From positions 1-37,552 of the forward strand of contig DMTN01000052.1 in the NCBI GenBank assembly GCA_003477305.1: DNA of 37,552 bases, in the 5' to 3' direction. Positions 24,122 through 31,729 of the stretch are shown piece by piece (position 1 is the stretch's first letter; each line of letters opens with the position of its first letter). The stretch comes from Acholeplasmatales bacterium (GTDB lineage Bacteria > Bacillota_I > Bacilli_A > Izemoplasmatales > Hujiaoplasmataceae). Both the position numbers and the translations under genes were made by a program. A model generated the notes under the pieces. It had not been told where the DNA came from, did no database searches, and saw only the letters and a program-made list of their open reading frames with translations.

Positions 24122-25103
24122 CGAAAAGCGCACGCCGCTGTTGTCGGTCCGCAACCTGACCAAGTACTTTCACACCTCGACCCCGACCGGTCCGGGGATC
24201 ATCGCCGCCGTCGACGGCATCGACTTCGACATTTACAAGGGGGAGACCTTCGGCCTCGTCGGCGAATCCGGATGCGGAAAGACGACCACGGGACGCACGA
24301 TCGCCCGCCTCTATACGCCGACCGACGGCAGCATCCTCTTTGACGGCGTCGACCTCGCAACGCTTTCGCAGCGCGAGCTCCGGCCGTTCCGCAAACGCAT
24401 CCAGATGATTTTCCAGGACCCCTACGCCTCGCTCAACACCCGCATGACCATCACCGACATCGTCGCCGAGGGCATGAAGGTGCACAACATCGCTTCCGGC
24501 GACGAAATGCAGGAACGCGTCTACCAGATGCTTGAGCGCGTCGGCCTCAAGCGCGAGCATGCGAGCCGTTATCCGCACGAGTTCTCGGGCGGCCAGCGTC
24601 AGCGCATCGGCATCGCCCGGTCGCTTGCGGTCGATCCCGAAATGATCATCTGCGACGAACCGATCTCCGCCCTCGACGTGTCAATCCAGGCGCAGGTCGT
24701 GAACATGCTCGAAGACCTTCAGAAGGAATACGGCCTCACCTACCTCTTCATCGCGCACGATCTGTCGATGGTCCGCCACATCAGCGACCGCATCGGCGTC
24801 ATGTATCTCGGCAAGATGGCCGAGATCGCCGGAAGCGACGAGCTGTATATGAATCCGCTGCATCCGTACACGAAATCGCTGTTGTCGTCGATCCCGATCG
24901 CGAACCCGCACAAGAAGGTCTCCGATACGCGGATCATGCTTAAAGGCGACATCGGCAGCCCGATCAACCCGAAGCCCGGGTGCCGGTTCGCGCCCCGTTG
25001 CCGATATGTTCAAGAACGCTGCGGATTCGAAACACCGCTCCTCCGCGAAATCCGGCCGGACCATTTCTGCGCCTGTCATTTCTGCGAAACAATCAAGGAT
25101 TAA
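24114..25103 (+). CDS. oppF: Oligopeptide ABC transporter ATPase OppF
   Basis: This 329-residue protein starts at ATG 24114 inside the oppD end, after GGAGGAGG. Walker A is GESGCGKT (50-57), signature FSGGQRQRIGIAR, Walker B MIICDEPISALD, H-loop IAHDLS, and a C-terminal Cys motif GCRFAPRCRY. It is the partner ATPase of OppD. The first substrate-binding lipoprotein follows 56 bases downstream. Confidence 0.95.
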   Translation: MSDEKRTPLLSVRNLTKYFHTSTPTGPGIIAAVDGIDFDIYKGETFGLVGESGCGKTTTGRTIARLYTPTDGSILFDGVDLATLSQRELRPFRKRIQMIFQDPYASLNTRMTITDIVAEGMKVHNIASGDEMQERVYQMLERVGLKREHASRYPHEFSGGQRQRIGIARSLAVDPEMIICDEPISALDVSIQAQVVNMLEDLQKEYGLTYLFIAHDLSMVRHISDRIGVMYLGKMAEIAGSDELYMNPLHPYTKSLLSSIPIANPHKKVSDTRIMLKGDIGSPINPKPGCRFAPRCRYVQERCGFETPLLREIRPDHFCACHFCETIKD

Positions 25104-25159
25104 GCGCTTTACGGCGGTTAATTGATAGAAGACTTAAAAGGAGAAAAGGAGAGTAAAAA

Positions 25160-26911
25160 ATGAAGAAACTATTTGTTGTCGCATTGACGCTCTTGCTTGG
25201 CCTCGGTTTGTTTGCATGCAACCCGACCACGACCGCAGCGAGTGTCACCGAACTGAACTGGAACATCGGCGCTGAGCCGCTTACCATCGACCCGACCTTG
25301 AATGGTGCGAGCGACGGCGGCGACGTCATCAACCAGACCTTCGAAGGCCTGATTCGTGAAGTCAACGGCGTCATCTCCCCCGGCATCGCCGAATCCTGGA
25401 CGACCTCCGCGGACGGCCTGACGGTCACCTTCACCCTGAGGGACTCGAAGTGGAGCGACGGCTCCGACTTCACGGCAGCCGATTTCATCTACTCCTGGAG
25501 ACGCGGACTCGACCTCAGAACGGCCAGCGAGTATTCCTGGATTTGGGAATACACGAACATCGTCGGCGCACTCGAATCGATATACTGGACGGACGAGTGC
25601 GACAATGGTACCGAAATCTGCACGGTGTATAACGACGATGGCGATGTCATCGGCATCGACCACTCCGACGGACTCGACGATACCACGGGTCTCACGCAAG
25701 ACGAGGCACTCGATGCCGTCGGCATCTCCGCCCCGGATGACAACACGCTTGTCGTCGAACTGCTGCAACGCACCGAGTACATCGTTTCGCTGCTTGGATT
25801 CTATCACTTCCTCCCGGTGAAACAGTCCGCTGTCGAAGCCGACCCGGATGGCGGCGCCTGGGCCATCGACCCGGCTCTCGTCGTCTGCAACGGTCCCTTC
25901 GTCCTGACGGAGTACACCCCCGGCTCGGGCCTTGTGCTTGAGAAGAACGAAAACTACTGGAACGCTGAAGAAATCTCGCTCACCAAGATCAACGGCGAAT
26001 TCATCGACGACGACGCATCCGCCTACATCGCTTATCAGCAAGGCCAACTCGACGTCATCCCGACGGTCCCCGCCCCGCTGATCACCGCCTTGAGAGCGGT
26101 TGATGAAGAATTCTACGTCTTCGCTCTGCTCGGAACCTATTATGCCAACTTCAACATGGACGATCCGCTGCTTGGCGGCAATGCCAAACTGCGTCTTGCC
26201 CTGACCTATTCGATCGACCGCGAAGCGATTTGCGAAGCGCTCTCCGCCGGCCAAATCCCGGCGACCGGATTCGTTCCCGAAGGCTTCGTCGATCACACCG
26301 GTGCCGATTTCTCCCTCACCGCCGGGACCTACGGCATCGCCGCCGACGACTCGATGTACGACGAGGCCGTCACGCTGTTCGCCGAGGCCGCGACCGAACT
26401 GGGCATGACCGTCGCCCAGCTGAGAACCGCCGTATCCGAGAATGTCTACATGTACAACACCAGCTCGAGCCATCAGCTCGTCGGTGAAATGATGCAGGCT
26501 TCCTGGTCGACCAATCTCGGCGTCAACGTGACCCTCGAGAATCAAGACTGGGCAACGTTCCAGAACTCCCGCAAGGATGGCGACTATGACATCGCCCGCG
26601 GCGGCTGGCTCACCGACTTCATGGATCCCGCCGGCATGCTCGCGATCTTCATGGAAGGCAACGCCTACAACGATCCGAACTATGACAGCGTCGCATACAA
26701 TACGCTGATGGCCGAAGCTTCGGCCGCGACGACCGCCGCCGTCCACTTCGCGAAACTGTACGACGCCCTCGACGTCCTCATGGCCGATATGCCGATCATC
26801 CCGATTTATTACTATTCGGATATCCTCATGGTCCAATCCTATGTCAAGGGTTGGGGCAGATCCGTCCTCGGCACGATCGACCTCACGAAGGTCTACATCG
26901 AAGGCAAGTAA
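25160..26911 (+). CDS. oppA: Oligopeptide-binding lipoprotein OppA, copy 1
   Basis: This 583-residue SBP_bac_5 protein has a lipoprotein signal ending LGLFAC (Cys20), so it is anchored outside the membrane. The mature start TELNWNIGAEPLTIDPTLNG is shared with the second copy, as are FEGLIREVNG and ADFIYSWRRGLD. It delivers peptides to OppBC. A segment of about 40 acidic residues with two Cys (roughly 140-180, DECDNGTEIC) is absent from copy 2. AAAGGAGAG precedes ATG 25160, and there is no separate promoter seen, so it belongs to the opp operon. Confidence 0.95.
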   Translation: MKKLFVVALTLLLGLGLFACNPTTTAASVTELNWNIGAEPLTIDPTLNGASDGGDVINQTFEGLIREVNGVISPGIAESWTTSADGLTVTFTLRDSKWSDGSDFTAADFIYSWRRGLDLRTASEYSWIWEYTNIVGALESIYWTDECDNGTEICTVYNDDGDVIGIDHSDGLDDTTGLTQDEALDAVGISAPDDNTLVVELLQRTEYIVSLLGFYHFLPVKQSAVEADPDGGAWAIDPALVVCNGPFVLTEYTPGSGLVLEKNENYWNAEEISLTKINGEFIDDDASAYIAYQQGQLDVIPTVPAPLITALRAVDEEFYVFALLGTYYANFNMDDPLLGGNAKLRLALTYSIDREAICEALSAGQIPATGFVPEGFVDHTGADFSLTAGTYGIAADDSMYDEAVTLFAEAATELGMTVAQLRTAVSENVYMYNTSSSHQLVGEMMQASWSTNLGVNVTLENQDWATFQNSRKDGDYDIARGGWLTDFMDPAGMLAIFMEGNAYNDPNYDSVAYNTLMAEASAATTAAVHFAKLYDALDVLMADMPIIPIYYYSDILMVQSYVKGWGRSVLGTIDLTKVYIEGK

Positions 26912-26931
26912 CGAATGACATCCAGATTCAC

Positions 26932-26963
26932 AAGCGGTTTCCCTCGGGAAGCCGCTTTTTTTT
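26932..26963 (+). terminator. Terminator after oppA copy 1
   Basis: AAGCGGTTTCCC (26932-26943) / GGGAAGCCGCTT (26946-26957), one G-T pair, two-base loop region, followed by eight T. The same hairpin recurs after copy 2. Confidence 0.9.
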
Positions 26964-27034
26964 GAATGAAAGAAAACCGATCCGTTCTCGTCATCAAATC
27001 GTATATGCGCGTATTCCTTTGTTTTTTCTTGTGA

Positions 27035-27040
27035 TATAAT
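27035..27040 (+). promoter_or_regulatory. Extended -10 promoter of oppA copy 2
   Basis: TGATATAAT (TATAAT 27035-27040) is a perfect extended -10, located between the terminator of copy 1 and ATG 27065, so copy 2 can be transcribed separately. Confidence 0.65.
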
Positions 27041-27064
27041 GTAACTATCACGGAGGTCCCTTGG

Positions 27065-28795
27065 ATGAAACGAAGATGGATGACCCTGTTTCTCTTTCTG
27101 CTCACGCTGATGCTCGCGGCGTGCGAAGCCGTCACGACCGCAAGCCTGCTCACCACGCTAACCGTGACCGAGCCTCCCGTCACAACAACGGTTCCGGTCC
27201 TGACCACCTCGCAACCTGACACCACGACGACCCGGCGCGCCGTCACCGAACTGAATTGGAACATCGGTGCCGAGCCGCTGACCATCGACCCAACCCTGAA
27301 TGGTGCGAGCGATGGCGGCGACGTCATCAACCAGACCTTCGAAGGCCTGGTCCGCGAAGTCAACGGGATTGTCTATCCCGGCATCGCCGCATCGTGGGAA
27401 TCTTCGATCGACGGCCTGACCGTCACCTTTCACTTGAGAGAATCCCAGTGGAGCGATGGATCCGACCTTACTGCCGCCGATTTCATCTATTCCTGGAAAC
27501 GCGGAATGGATCCCGATACCGGCAGCGAGTATTCCTGGATTTGGGGATACACGAACATCATCGGCGCCTATGACGTCGTGCTCGGCAGCGGATCGCTCGA
27601 TGACGTCGGCATCTCTGCCCCGGATGACCATACGCTCGTCATCGAACTGTTCCAGCCGACCGACTATATCGTCTCGCTGCTCGGTTTCTATCACTTTATG
27701 CCGGTCAAGGAATCCGCCGTCGAAGCGGCGCCTCATGGCGCCTGGGCGATCGATCCCGAGATCGTTGTCTCAAACGGCCCCTTCGTTCTCTCGGAGTATG
27801 TCGTCGGAGCCGGGCTGACGCTCGTCAAGAACGAGTTTTATTGGAATGCGGACGAAGTCGGTCTGACGCAGATCAACGGTGAGTTCATCGATGACGAGGC
27901 ATCCGCCTACATCGCCTTCCAGCAAGGCCAGCTCGACGTGATCCCATCCGTTCCCTCGCCGCTGATCACCGCTCTCATCGCGGAAAACCCCGAGATGTAT
28001 GTGTTCCCGCTCCTCGGCACCTACTATGCCAATTTCAACATGGACGATCCGCTTTTCGGCGCGAACGTGAAACTCCGGCTCGCCCTGACCCATGCGATCG
28101 ACCGCGAGGCGATCTGCGAAGCCCTCTCCGCCGGTCAGATCCCGGCCACCGGATTCGTTCCGCCGGGATTCATCGACCATGAGGGAAACGATTTCTCTAT
28201 GACTGCCGGAACGTACGGCATCGCCGATGATGACTCGATGTATGACGAAGCCGTCACGCTGTTCGCGGAAGCCGCCGCCGAACTGGGGATGACCGTTACC
28301 CAACTGCAGACCGCCGTCTCCGCCAAGGTCTACCTCTACAACACCGGCTCGGGTCATCAACTCGTCGGGGAAATGATCCAGGCTTCCTGGAACAGCACCC
28401 TTGGCGTGGCGGTCTCGCTCCAGAATCAGGACTGGGCGATCTTCCAGAACACCCGCCGGGACGGGGAGTACGACATCGCCCGCGGCGGCTGGATCACCGA
28501 CTTCATGGATCCCGCCGGCATGCTTGCGATCTTCACCACCGGCAACGGCTACAACGACCCGAACTATGAAAGCACGGCGTTCGACACGCTGATGGCGGAA
28601 GCCTCCAGCGCGACGACCGCCGCCGTCCACTTTGCGAAACTGTACGAGGCGATGGACGTGCTCATGGCCGACATGCCGATCATCCCGATCTATTACTATT
28701 CGGACATCCTGATGGTCCAGTCCTATGTAAGAAACTGGGGCAGATCCGTGCTCGGATCGATCGACTTCTCGAAATGCTACATCGAAGGCAAGTAA
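27065..28795 (+). CDS. Oligopeptide-binding lipoprotein OppA, copy 2
   Basis: This 576-residue protein is a close paralogue of the preceding OppA. Its lipobox is MLAAC (Cys20). Between the lipid anchor and the fold lies a Thr/Pro/Val-rich linker of about 38 residues (20-58), much longer than that of copy 1. From TELNWNIGAEPLTIDPTLNG onward the two are near identical over long stretches, ending in IEGK in both. It lacks the acidic Cys-containing insertion of copy 1. GGAGG precedes ATG 27065. It likely offers the Opp transporter a second peptide specificity or a different expression level. Confidence 0.95.
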   Translation: MKRRWMTLFLFLLTLMLAACEAVTTASLLTTLTVTEPPVTTTVPVLTTSQPDTTTTRRAVTELNWNIGAEPLTIDPTLNGASDGGDVINQTFEGLVREVNGIVYPGIAASWESSIDGLTVTFHLRESQWSDGSDLTAADFIYSWKRGMDPDTGSEYSWIWGYTNIIGAYDVVLGSGSLDDVGISAPDDHTLVIELFQPTDYIVSLLGFYHFMPVKESAVEAAPHGAWAIDPEIVVSNGPFVLSEYVVGAGLTLVKNEFYWNADEVGLTQINGEFIDDEASAYIAFQQGQLDVIPSVPSPLITALIAENPEMYVFPLLGTYYANFNMDDPLFGANVKLRLALTHAIDREAICEALSAGQIPATGFVPPGFIDHEGNDFSMTAGTYGIADDDSMYDEAVTLFAEAAAELGMTVTQLQTAVSAKVYLYNTGSGHQLVGEMIQASWNSTLGVAVSLQNQDWAIFQNTRRDGEYDIARGGWITDFMDPAGMLAIFTTGNGYNDPNYESTAFDTLMAEASSATTAAVHFAKLYEAMDVLMADMPIIPIYYYSDILMVQSYVRNWGRSVLGSIDFSKCYIEGK

Positions 28796-28815
28796 CGAAT
28801 GACATCCTGCTTCGC

Positions 28816-28845
28816 AAGCGGTTTCCCTCGGGAAGCCGCTTTTTG
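28816..28845 (+). terminator. Terminator after oppA copy 2
   Basis: The same AAGCGGTTTCCC / GGGAAGCCGCTT hairpin as after copy 1 (28816-28827 / 28830-28841), followed by a shorter T-run. Confidence 0.88.
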
Positions 28846-28867
28846 TGCTTGGAAACGACGGCGAAGG

Positions 28868-28896
28868 TTTACGCCCGGGACGTTCTGCGGTACAAT
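28868..28896 (+). promoter_or_regulatory. Promoter of the osmC-like gene
   Basis: TTTACG (28868-28873), 17 bases, TACAAT (28891-28896), about 57 bases before ATG 28953. Confidence 0.5.
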
Positions 28897-28952
28897 GAAA
28901 GAAGAGACGATTCCGCCGGCATGTGATCCGGGGAATCCGGAAGGGGAACAAC

Positions 28953-29345
28953 ATGGATGTCGAATCGGTCAAACTGGAATTTGCGGACGGCTTCAAGGGC
29001 TTGATGACGGTATCTTCGGGCACCGTCCCGATCGGCATGACAGAAGGCGGCGTCGCCCCCTACAACTTGTTGTTCGGGGCGCTCGGCTCGTGTTTTTATG
29101 CGACGTTTTTGTCGATCGTCCAAAAAAAACGCCTGACCTTGGAGAAAGCCGATCTGACGATTTCCGGGCACAAGCGCGACACGATTCCGCCGACGCTCGA
29201 TCACGTCCTGATCCACATGGTCATCACGGGCGGATCCGACGAACAGGGCATTCGCCGAAGCGCCGAACTCGGCGCCGAATACTGCTCGATCCACGCGACG
29301 ATCTCCAAAGTCGCGGAGGTCAAGCTGGAGGTTGTGTTCGCGTAA
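28953..29345 (+). CDS. OsmC/Ohr-family peroxiredoxin-like protein
   Basis: This 130-residue protein starts at ATG 28953 after GGAAGGGG. It has the two family Cys: Cys47 in LLFGALGSCFYATF and Cys111 in LGAEYCSIHATIS, at the usual separation. OsmC/Ohr proteins reduce organic hydroperoxides with these thiols in the cytoplasm. The subgroup (OsmC, Ohr or YhfA-like) is not clear because the usual N-terminal beta region is short. The small membrane-protein gene follows 22 bases later. Confidence 0.88.
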   Translation: MDVESVKLEFADGFKGLMTVSSGTVPIGMTEGGVAPYNLLFGALGSCFYATFLSIVQKKRLTLEKADLTISGHKRDTIPPTLDHVLIHMVITGGSDEQGIRRSAELGAEYCSIHATISKVAEVKLEVVFA

Positions 29346-29367
29346 CGACGAAAAGGAAGGGATTCTC

Positions 29368-29688
29368 ATGAAACGCACGTTTTTGCCTCGGACGAAACCA
29401 GGCTGGATCGCCCTCATGGGACTCTCCGGGTTCGTTCTCATGCTTGCGCTGTTCTATCTGCTGGCGGCCGTGGTCGAAGAACCGGCGGGCCATCCGGACG
29501 GGTTTTTCGGATTGCTCTATCTGGCGATTCCACTCCTTTTGGCTTGGGCGTCCGCCACCGTCGGATTCTTCTTCGGACTGCTTGCGCTCCTTTGGAAAAA
29601 GGACTTCGCGGTCATCAATCTGCTTTGCATTTTGACCGGCGCCTTCGTGATGTTCTGGGCGATCGCCGAAGTCATGGGGCACGGATGA
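29368..29688 (+). CDS. Small three-TM membrane protein
   Basis: This 106-residue protein starts at ATG 29368 after AAAAGGAAGGG. It has three strongly hydrophobic helices (about 15-37, 49-74, 82-102) joined by short loops and a basic N-terminus (MKRTFLPRTKPGW). It follows the OsmC-like gene and precedes a terminator. No family is recognised. Confidence 0.72.
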   Translation: MKRTFLPRTKPGWIALMGLSGFVLMLALFYLLAAVVEEPAGHPDGFFGLLYLAIPLLLAWASATVGFFFGLLALLWKKDFAVINLLCILTGAFVMFWAIAEVMGHG

Positions 29689-29703
29689 TCGATTCTCGAC
29701 ATC

Positions 29704-29734
29704 AAAAAACGCACTTCGAAAAGTGCGTTTTTTT
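29704..29734. terminator. Bidirectional terminator
   Basis: Perfect stem ACGCACTT (29709-29716) / AAGTGCGT (29721-29728) with loop CGAA, flanked by A-run and T-run; serves the convergent small membrane protein and dps genes. Confidence 0.92.
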
Positions 29735-29747
29735 CAATTCGGAAAGA

Positions 29748-30182
29748 CTACTTTTCGAGCGCGCCGAGCATCCAAAGATGCTTCTCGAGGCTTCTCGAAA
29801 TGCCGATCAACAGATCGACGGTGTTTTCATCGCCTTCGGCCTGAGCGGTTTTGAGGGATGCGCGGACACCCTCGTTCACCGTGGTGAAGTCGTAGATGGT
29901 CTGGTTGATCATCTCGATCGGGGTTTCGTTTCCGCGGGCTTCCAGAAGCGCGGTGCGGGCCAGAAATTCCTTCAGCGATGCGAGCGGAACGCCGCCGATC
30001 TGCAGGATGCGTTCGGCGATTTCGTCGAGACGCTCGGCGGTTTCGTCGTAGAGTTTCTCAAAGAGCATGTGAAGCTGATAAAACTGCGGTCCGTTGACGA
30101 GCCAGTGGTAGTTGTGGAGTTTGACGTAGAGGACGCCGAAGTCGGCGACCTGGCGGTTGAGTGCTTCGATCGTTTGGTTCAT
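29748..30182 (-). CDS. dps: Dps-family ferritin-like DNA-protection protein
   Basis: This 144-residue protein has the ferroxidase residues of Dps at correct spacing: His26 (LHNYHW), His38, Asp53 and Glu57 (DEIAER). Dps forms 12-subunit shells that oxidise Fe(II) with H2O2 and store iron, protecting DNA. AAGGAGATT precedes ATG 30182. It follows the DsbA-like gene by 39 bases on the same strand and is likely co-transcribed from the promoter at 31118-31147. Confidence 0.94.
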   Translation of the reverse strand: MNQTIEALNRQVADFGVLYVKLHNYHWLVNGPQFYQLHMLFEKLYDETAERLDEIAERILQIGGVPLASLKEFLARTALLEARGNETPIEMINQTIYDFTTVNEGVRASLKTAQAEGDENTVDLLIGISRSLEKHLWMLGALEK

Positions 30183-30221
30183 GGGAATCTCCTTTTTGAT
30201 TCAATTTTTGGATGATGGTGG

Positions 30222-31091
30222 TCAGTTGAGTGGCCGCCGGACATACCGATGGCCCAGCCGTTCGCCGGTCTCGTAGGTGCCGGCGGACAGGTTCGCGGCG
30301 ATGAAACCGAGAAAATCGTCTTTCTTGATCTCGTAGATTTTTTCGACCTCGTTGTCAAAGAGCGTCGGGATGCGGTCGAGCAGATCCGCAAGCGGTTCGC
30401 TTCCTTGCGAAGTGAGGACGGTTCCGGGCGGCAACATGCGTTCGATCGTCTTCCGGTACGTTTCCGCGGTGCGGACGCCGACGATTTTCACGCCCTCACC
30501 GGCCTGGTTCACGATCACGACCGTCGGAAAAGCGGTGATGTCGAACTCCACCATCGGCTTCATGTTCGAAAGCAAAAGACTGCGGCCGGCTTCGGAAAAG
30601 GCGACGTCAAGGATCGATTCCGCATCGGCGTCGACGACGGTGAGCAGGTCGCGGAGCACGTCGCGCGTTCCGACGTCCCGCCGATCGAGGAAGGCGGCTT
30701 CGCGGACGAGCCGCAAAAACCGCGCGGCGCGGACGGGATCGAGATCCCGGAGGACGAGATAGCAGATGGAAGGCGGCCAGGTGGAAGAAAGCGTGCTTTC
30801 GGTCCAGAGTTTACCGTCGATCGGCATGTTGTAGTAGAGGGCGATCTTCGACCAATGTTCCGCCATTTCCGCCGCTTCGTCGGGACTGGCGGCATTTTCC
30901 ATCATGCCGCCCATCACGGTGACGACGTTCAGATGGTTCGCATATTCGTGCTTGATGCGGTTCATGACGCCTTCCAACGCCCAGCAATGCGAGCAGACGG
31001 GGTCGGTGAAGTAGTAGAAGTCGACAACCGGGTTCGTGTCGGCGACATCGGGCGATATCATGGGCGTTTGGTTCTTCATCGGATCGTTCAT
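30222..31091 (-). CDS. DsbA-family thiol protein (SpxH/YjbH-like)
   Basis: This 289-residue protein has a thioredoxin fold with the active site C33-S-H-C36 in VDFYYFTDPVCSHCWALE and the cis-Pro loop ITAFPTVVIV. The sequence FTDPVCxxCWALE resembles SpxH/YjbH of Bacillota, the adaptor that brings Spx to ClpXP; the longer insert helical domain also fits the DsbA superfamily. No signal peptide is present, so it is cytosolic. It has a strong promoter (TTGACA-18-TATAAT) and precedes dps. SpxH identity is not certain. Confidence 0.85.
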   Translation of the reverse strand: MNDPMKNQTPMISPDVADTNPVVDFYYFTDPVCSHCWALEGVMNRIKHEYANHLNVVTVMGGMMENAASPDEAAEMAEHWSKIALYYNMPIDGKLWTESTLSSTWPPSICYLVLRDLDPVRAARFLRLVREAAFLDRRDVGTRDVLRDLLTVVDADAESILDVAFSEAGRSLLLSNMKPMVEFDITAFPTVVIVNQAGEGVKIVGVRTAETYRKTIERMLPPGTVLTSQGSEPLADLLDRIPTLFDNEVEKIYEIKKDDFLGFIAANLSAGTYETGERLGHRYVRRPLN

Positions 31092-31117
31092 GGGTGGTTC
31101 CCCCTTGGGTACTCCCC

Positions 31118-31147
31118 ATTATAGTCGAGCCGCTCGGTCCATGTCAA
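31118..31147 (-). promoter_or_regulatory. Strong promoter of the dsbA-like/dps unit
   Basis: On the minus strand TTGACA (31147-31142), 18 bases, TATAAT (31123-31118). It matches both hexamer consensus sequences, and ATG 31091 lies about 26 bases downstream. Confidence 0.75.
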
Positions 31148-31181
31148 AAGATGCGCTCGGCGACGCTCAATCGGAAAACCG

Positions 31182-31215
31182 AAAAAAAACGTCCGCGCGG
31201 TTGATTGCACGGACG
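31182..31215 (-). terminator. Terminator of the thioredoxin-like gene
   Basis: On the minus strand CGTCCGTGC / GCGCGGACG (one G-T pair; 31215-31207 / 31198-31190) followed by eight T (31189-31182). Confidence 0.82.
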
Positions 31216-31219
31216 AGTT

Positions 31220-31540
31220 TCAAGCAGGTTGACGGGTCTTGAAGGCGAGCAGGGATTCGAGTTTTTCGTAATTGAAGAAGCGGGCTTGACGCAGCACTTC
31301 GCGTCCGGTCTCCAGGACGATGACGGTGGGAACCGTGAAGATGAGGTATTCACCTCGGAATTGCGGGACATCCTCGATCATGACTTCATAGCACGGGACT
31401 GTCGGGTAGCGACTGACGACCGAAGTGATCTGCTCGGCGACCGGGATGCAGGCGGGGCAGGTATGGCCTTTGGCGATCACCACCGCGAACGGAAGCCGCC
31501 GCAGTTCAAGCAGATCGGCGCGTGACACTATTTTCTTCAT
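31220..31540 (-). CDS. Thioredoxin-like protein
   Basis: This 106-residue protein starts at ATG 31540 after AGAAGGTGATG. It has a thioredoxin fold with C28-P-A-C31 (GHTCPACIPV) and the cis-Pro segment FTVPTVIVLETG. Compared with thioredoxin (W-C-G-P-C) the motif is altered, as in YtpP-like proteins of Bacillota. It would reduce or oxidise cytosolic thiols. It stands alone between an extended -10 promoter and a terminator. Confidence 0.88.
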   Translation of the reverse strand: MKKIVSRADLLELRRLPFAVVIAKGHTCPACIPVAEQITSVVSRYPTVPCYEVMIEDVPQFRGEYLIFTVPTVIVLETGREVLRQARFFNYEKLESLLAFKTRQPA

Positions 31541-31558
31541 TTCATCACCTTCTTCTTC

Positions 31559-31564
31559 ACTATA
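31559..31564 (-). promoter_or_regulatory. Extended -10 promoter of the thioredoxin-like gene
   Basis: On the minus strand TGGTATAGT (TATAGT 31564-31559), 19 bases before ATG 31540. Confidence 0.5.
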
Positions 31565-31652
31565 CCACAATTTCCATAGAAAGTTCCATCACATTGAAAA
31601 TAAATCGCTTTCGATCGTCTGAATCGGTCTGTGTTTTTCCAAAGGAAATTGA

Positions 31653-31658
31653 TATAAT
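31653..31658 (+). promoter_or_regulatory. Extended -10 promoter of the GPH symporter gene
   Basis: TGATATAAT (TATAAT 31653-31658), about 70 bases before ATG 31730; -35 weak. Confidence 0.6.
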
Positions 31659-31729
31659 AGAAAAAGCGGGACGTGAAAGCGTTTTTGCTTTTGCGGACAT
31701 CACAAATTCAAACACGGAGGCAAGCAGAC

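Noticed and set aside
25169..26836. 555-residue minus-strand ORF over oppA copy 1
   Set aside because: Antisense shadow; composition of acidic and Val/Gly residues typical of reverse frames.
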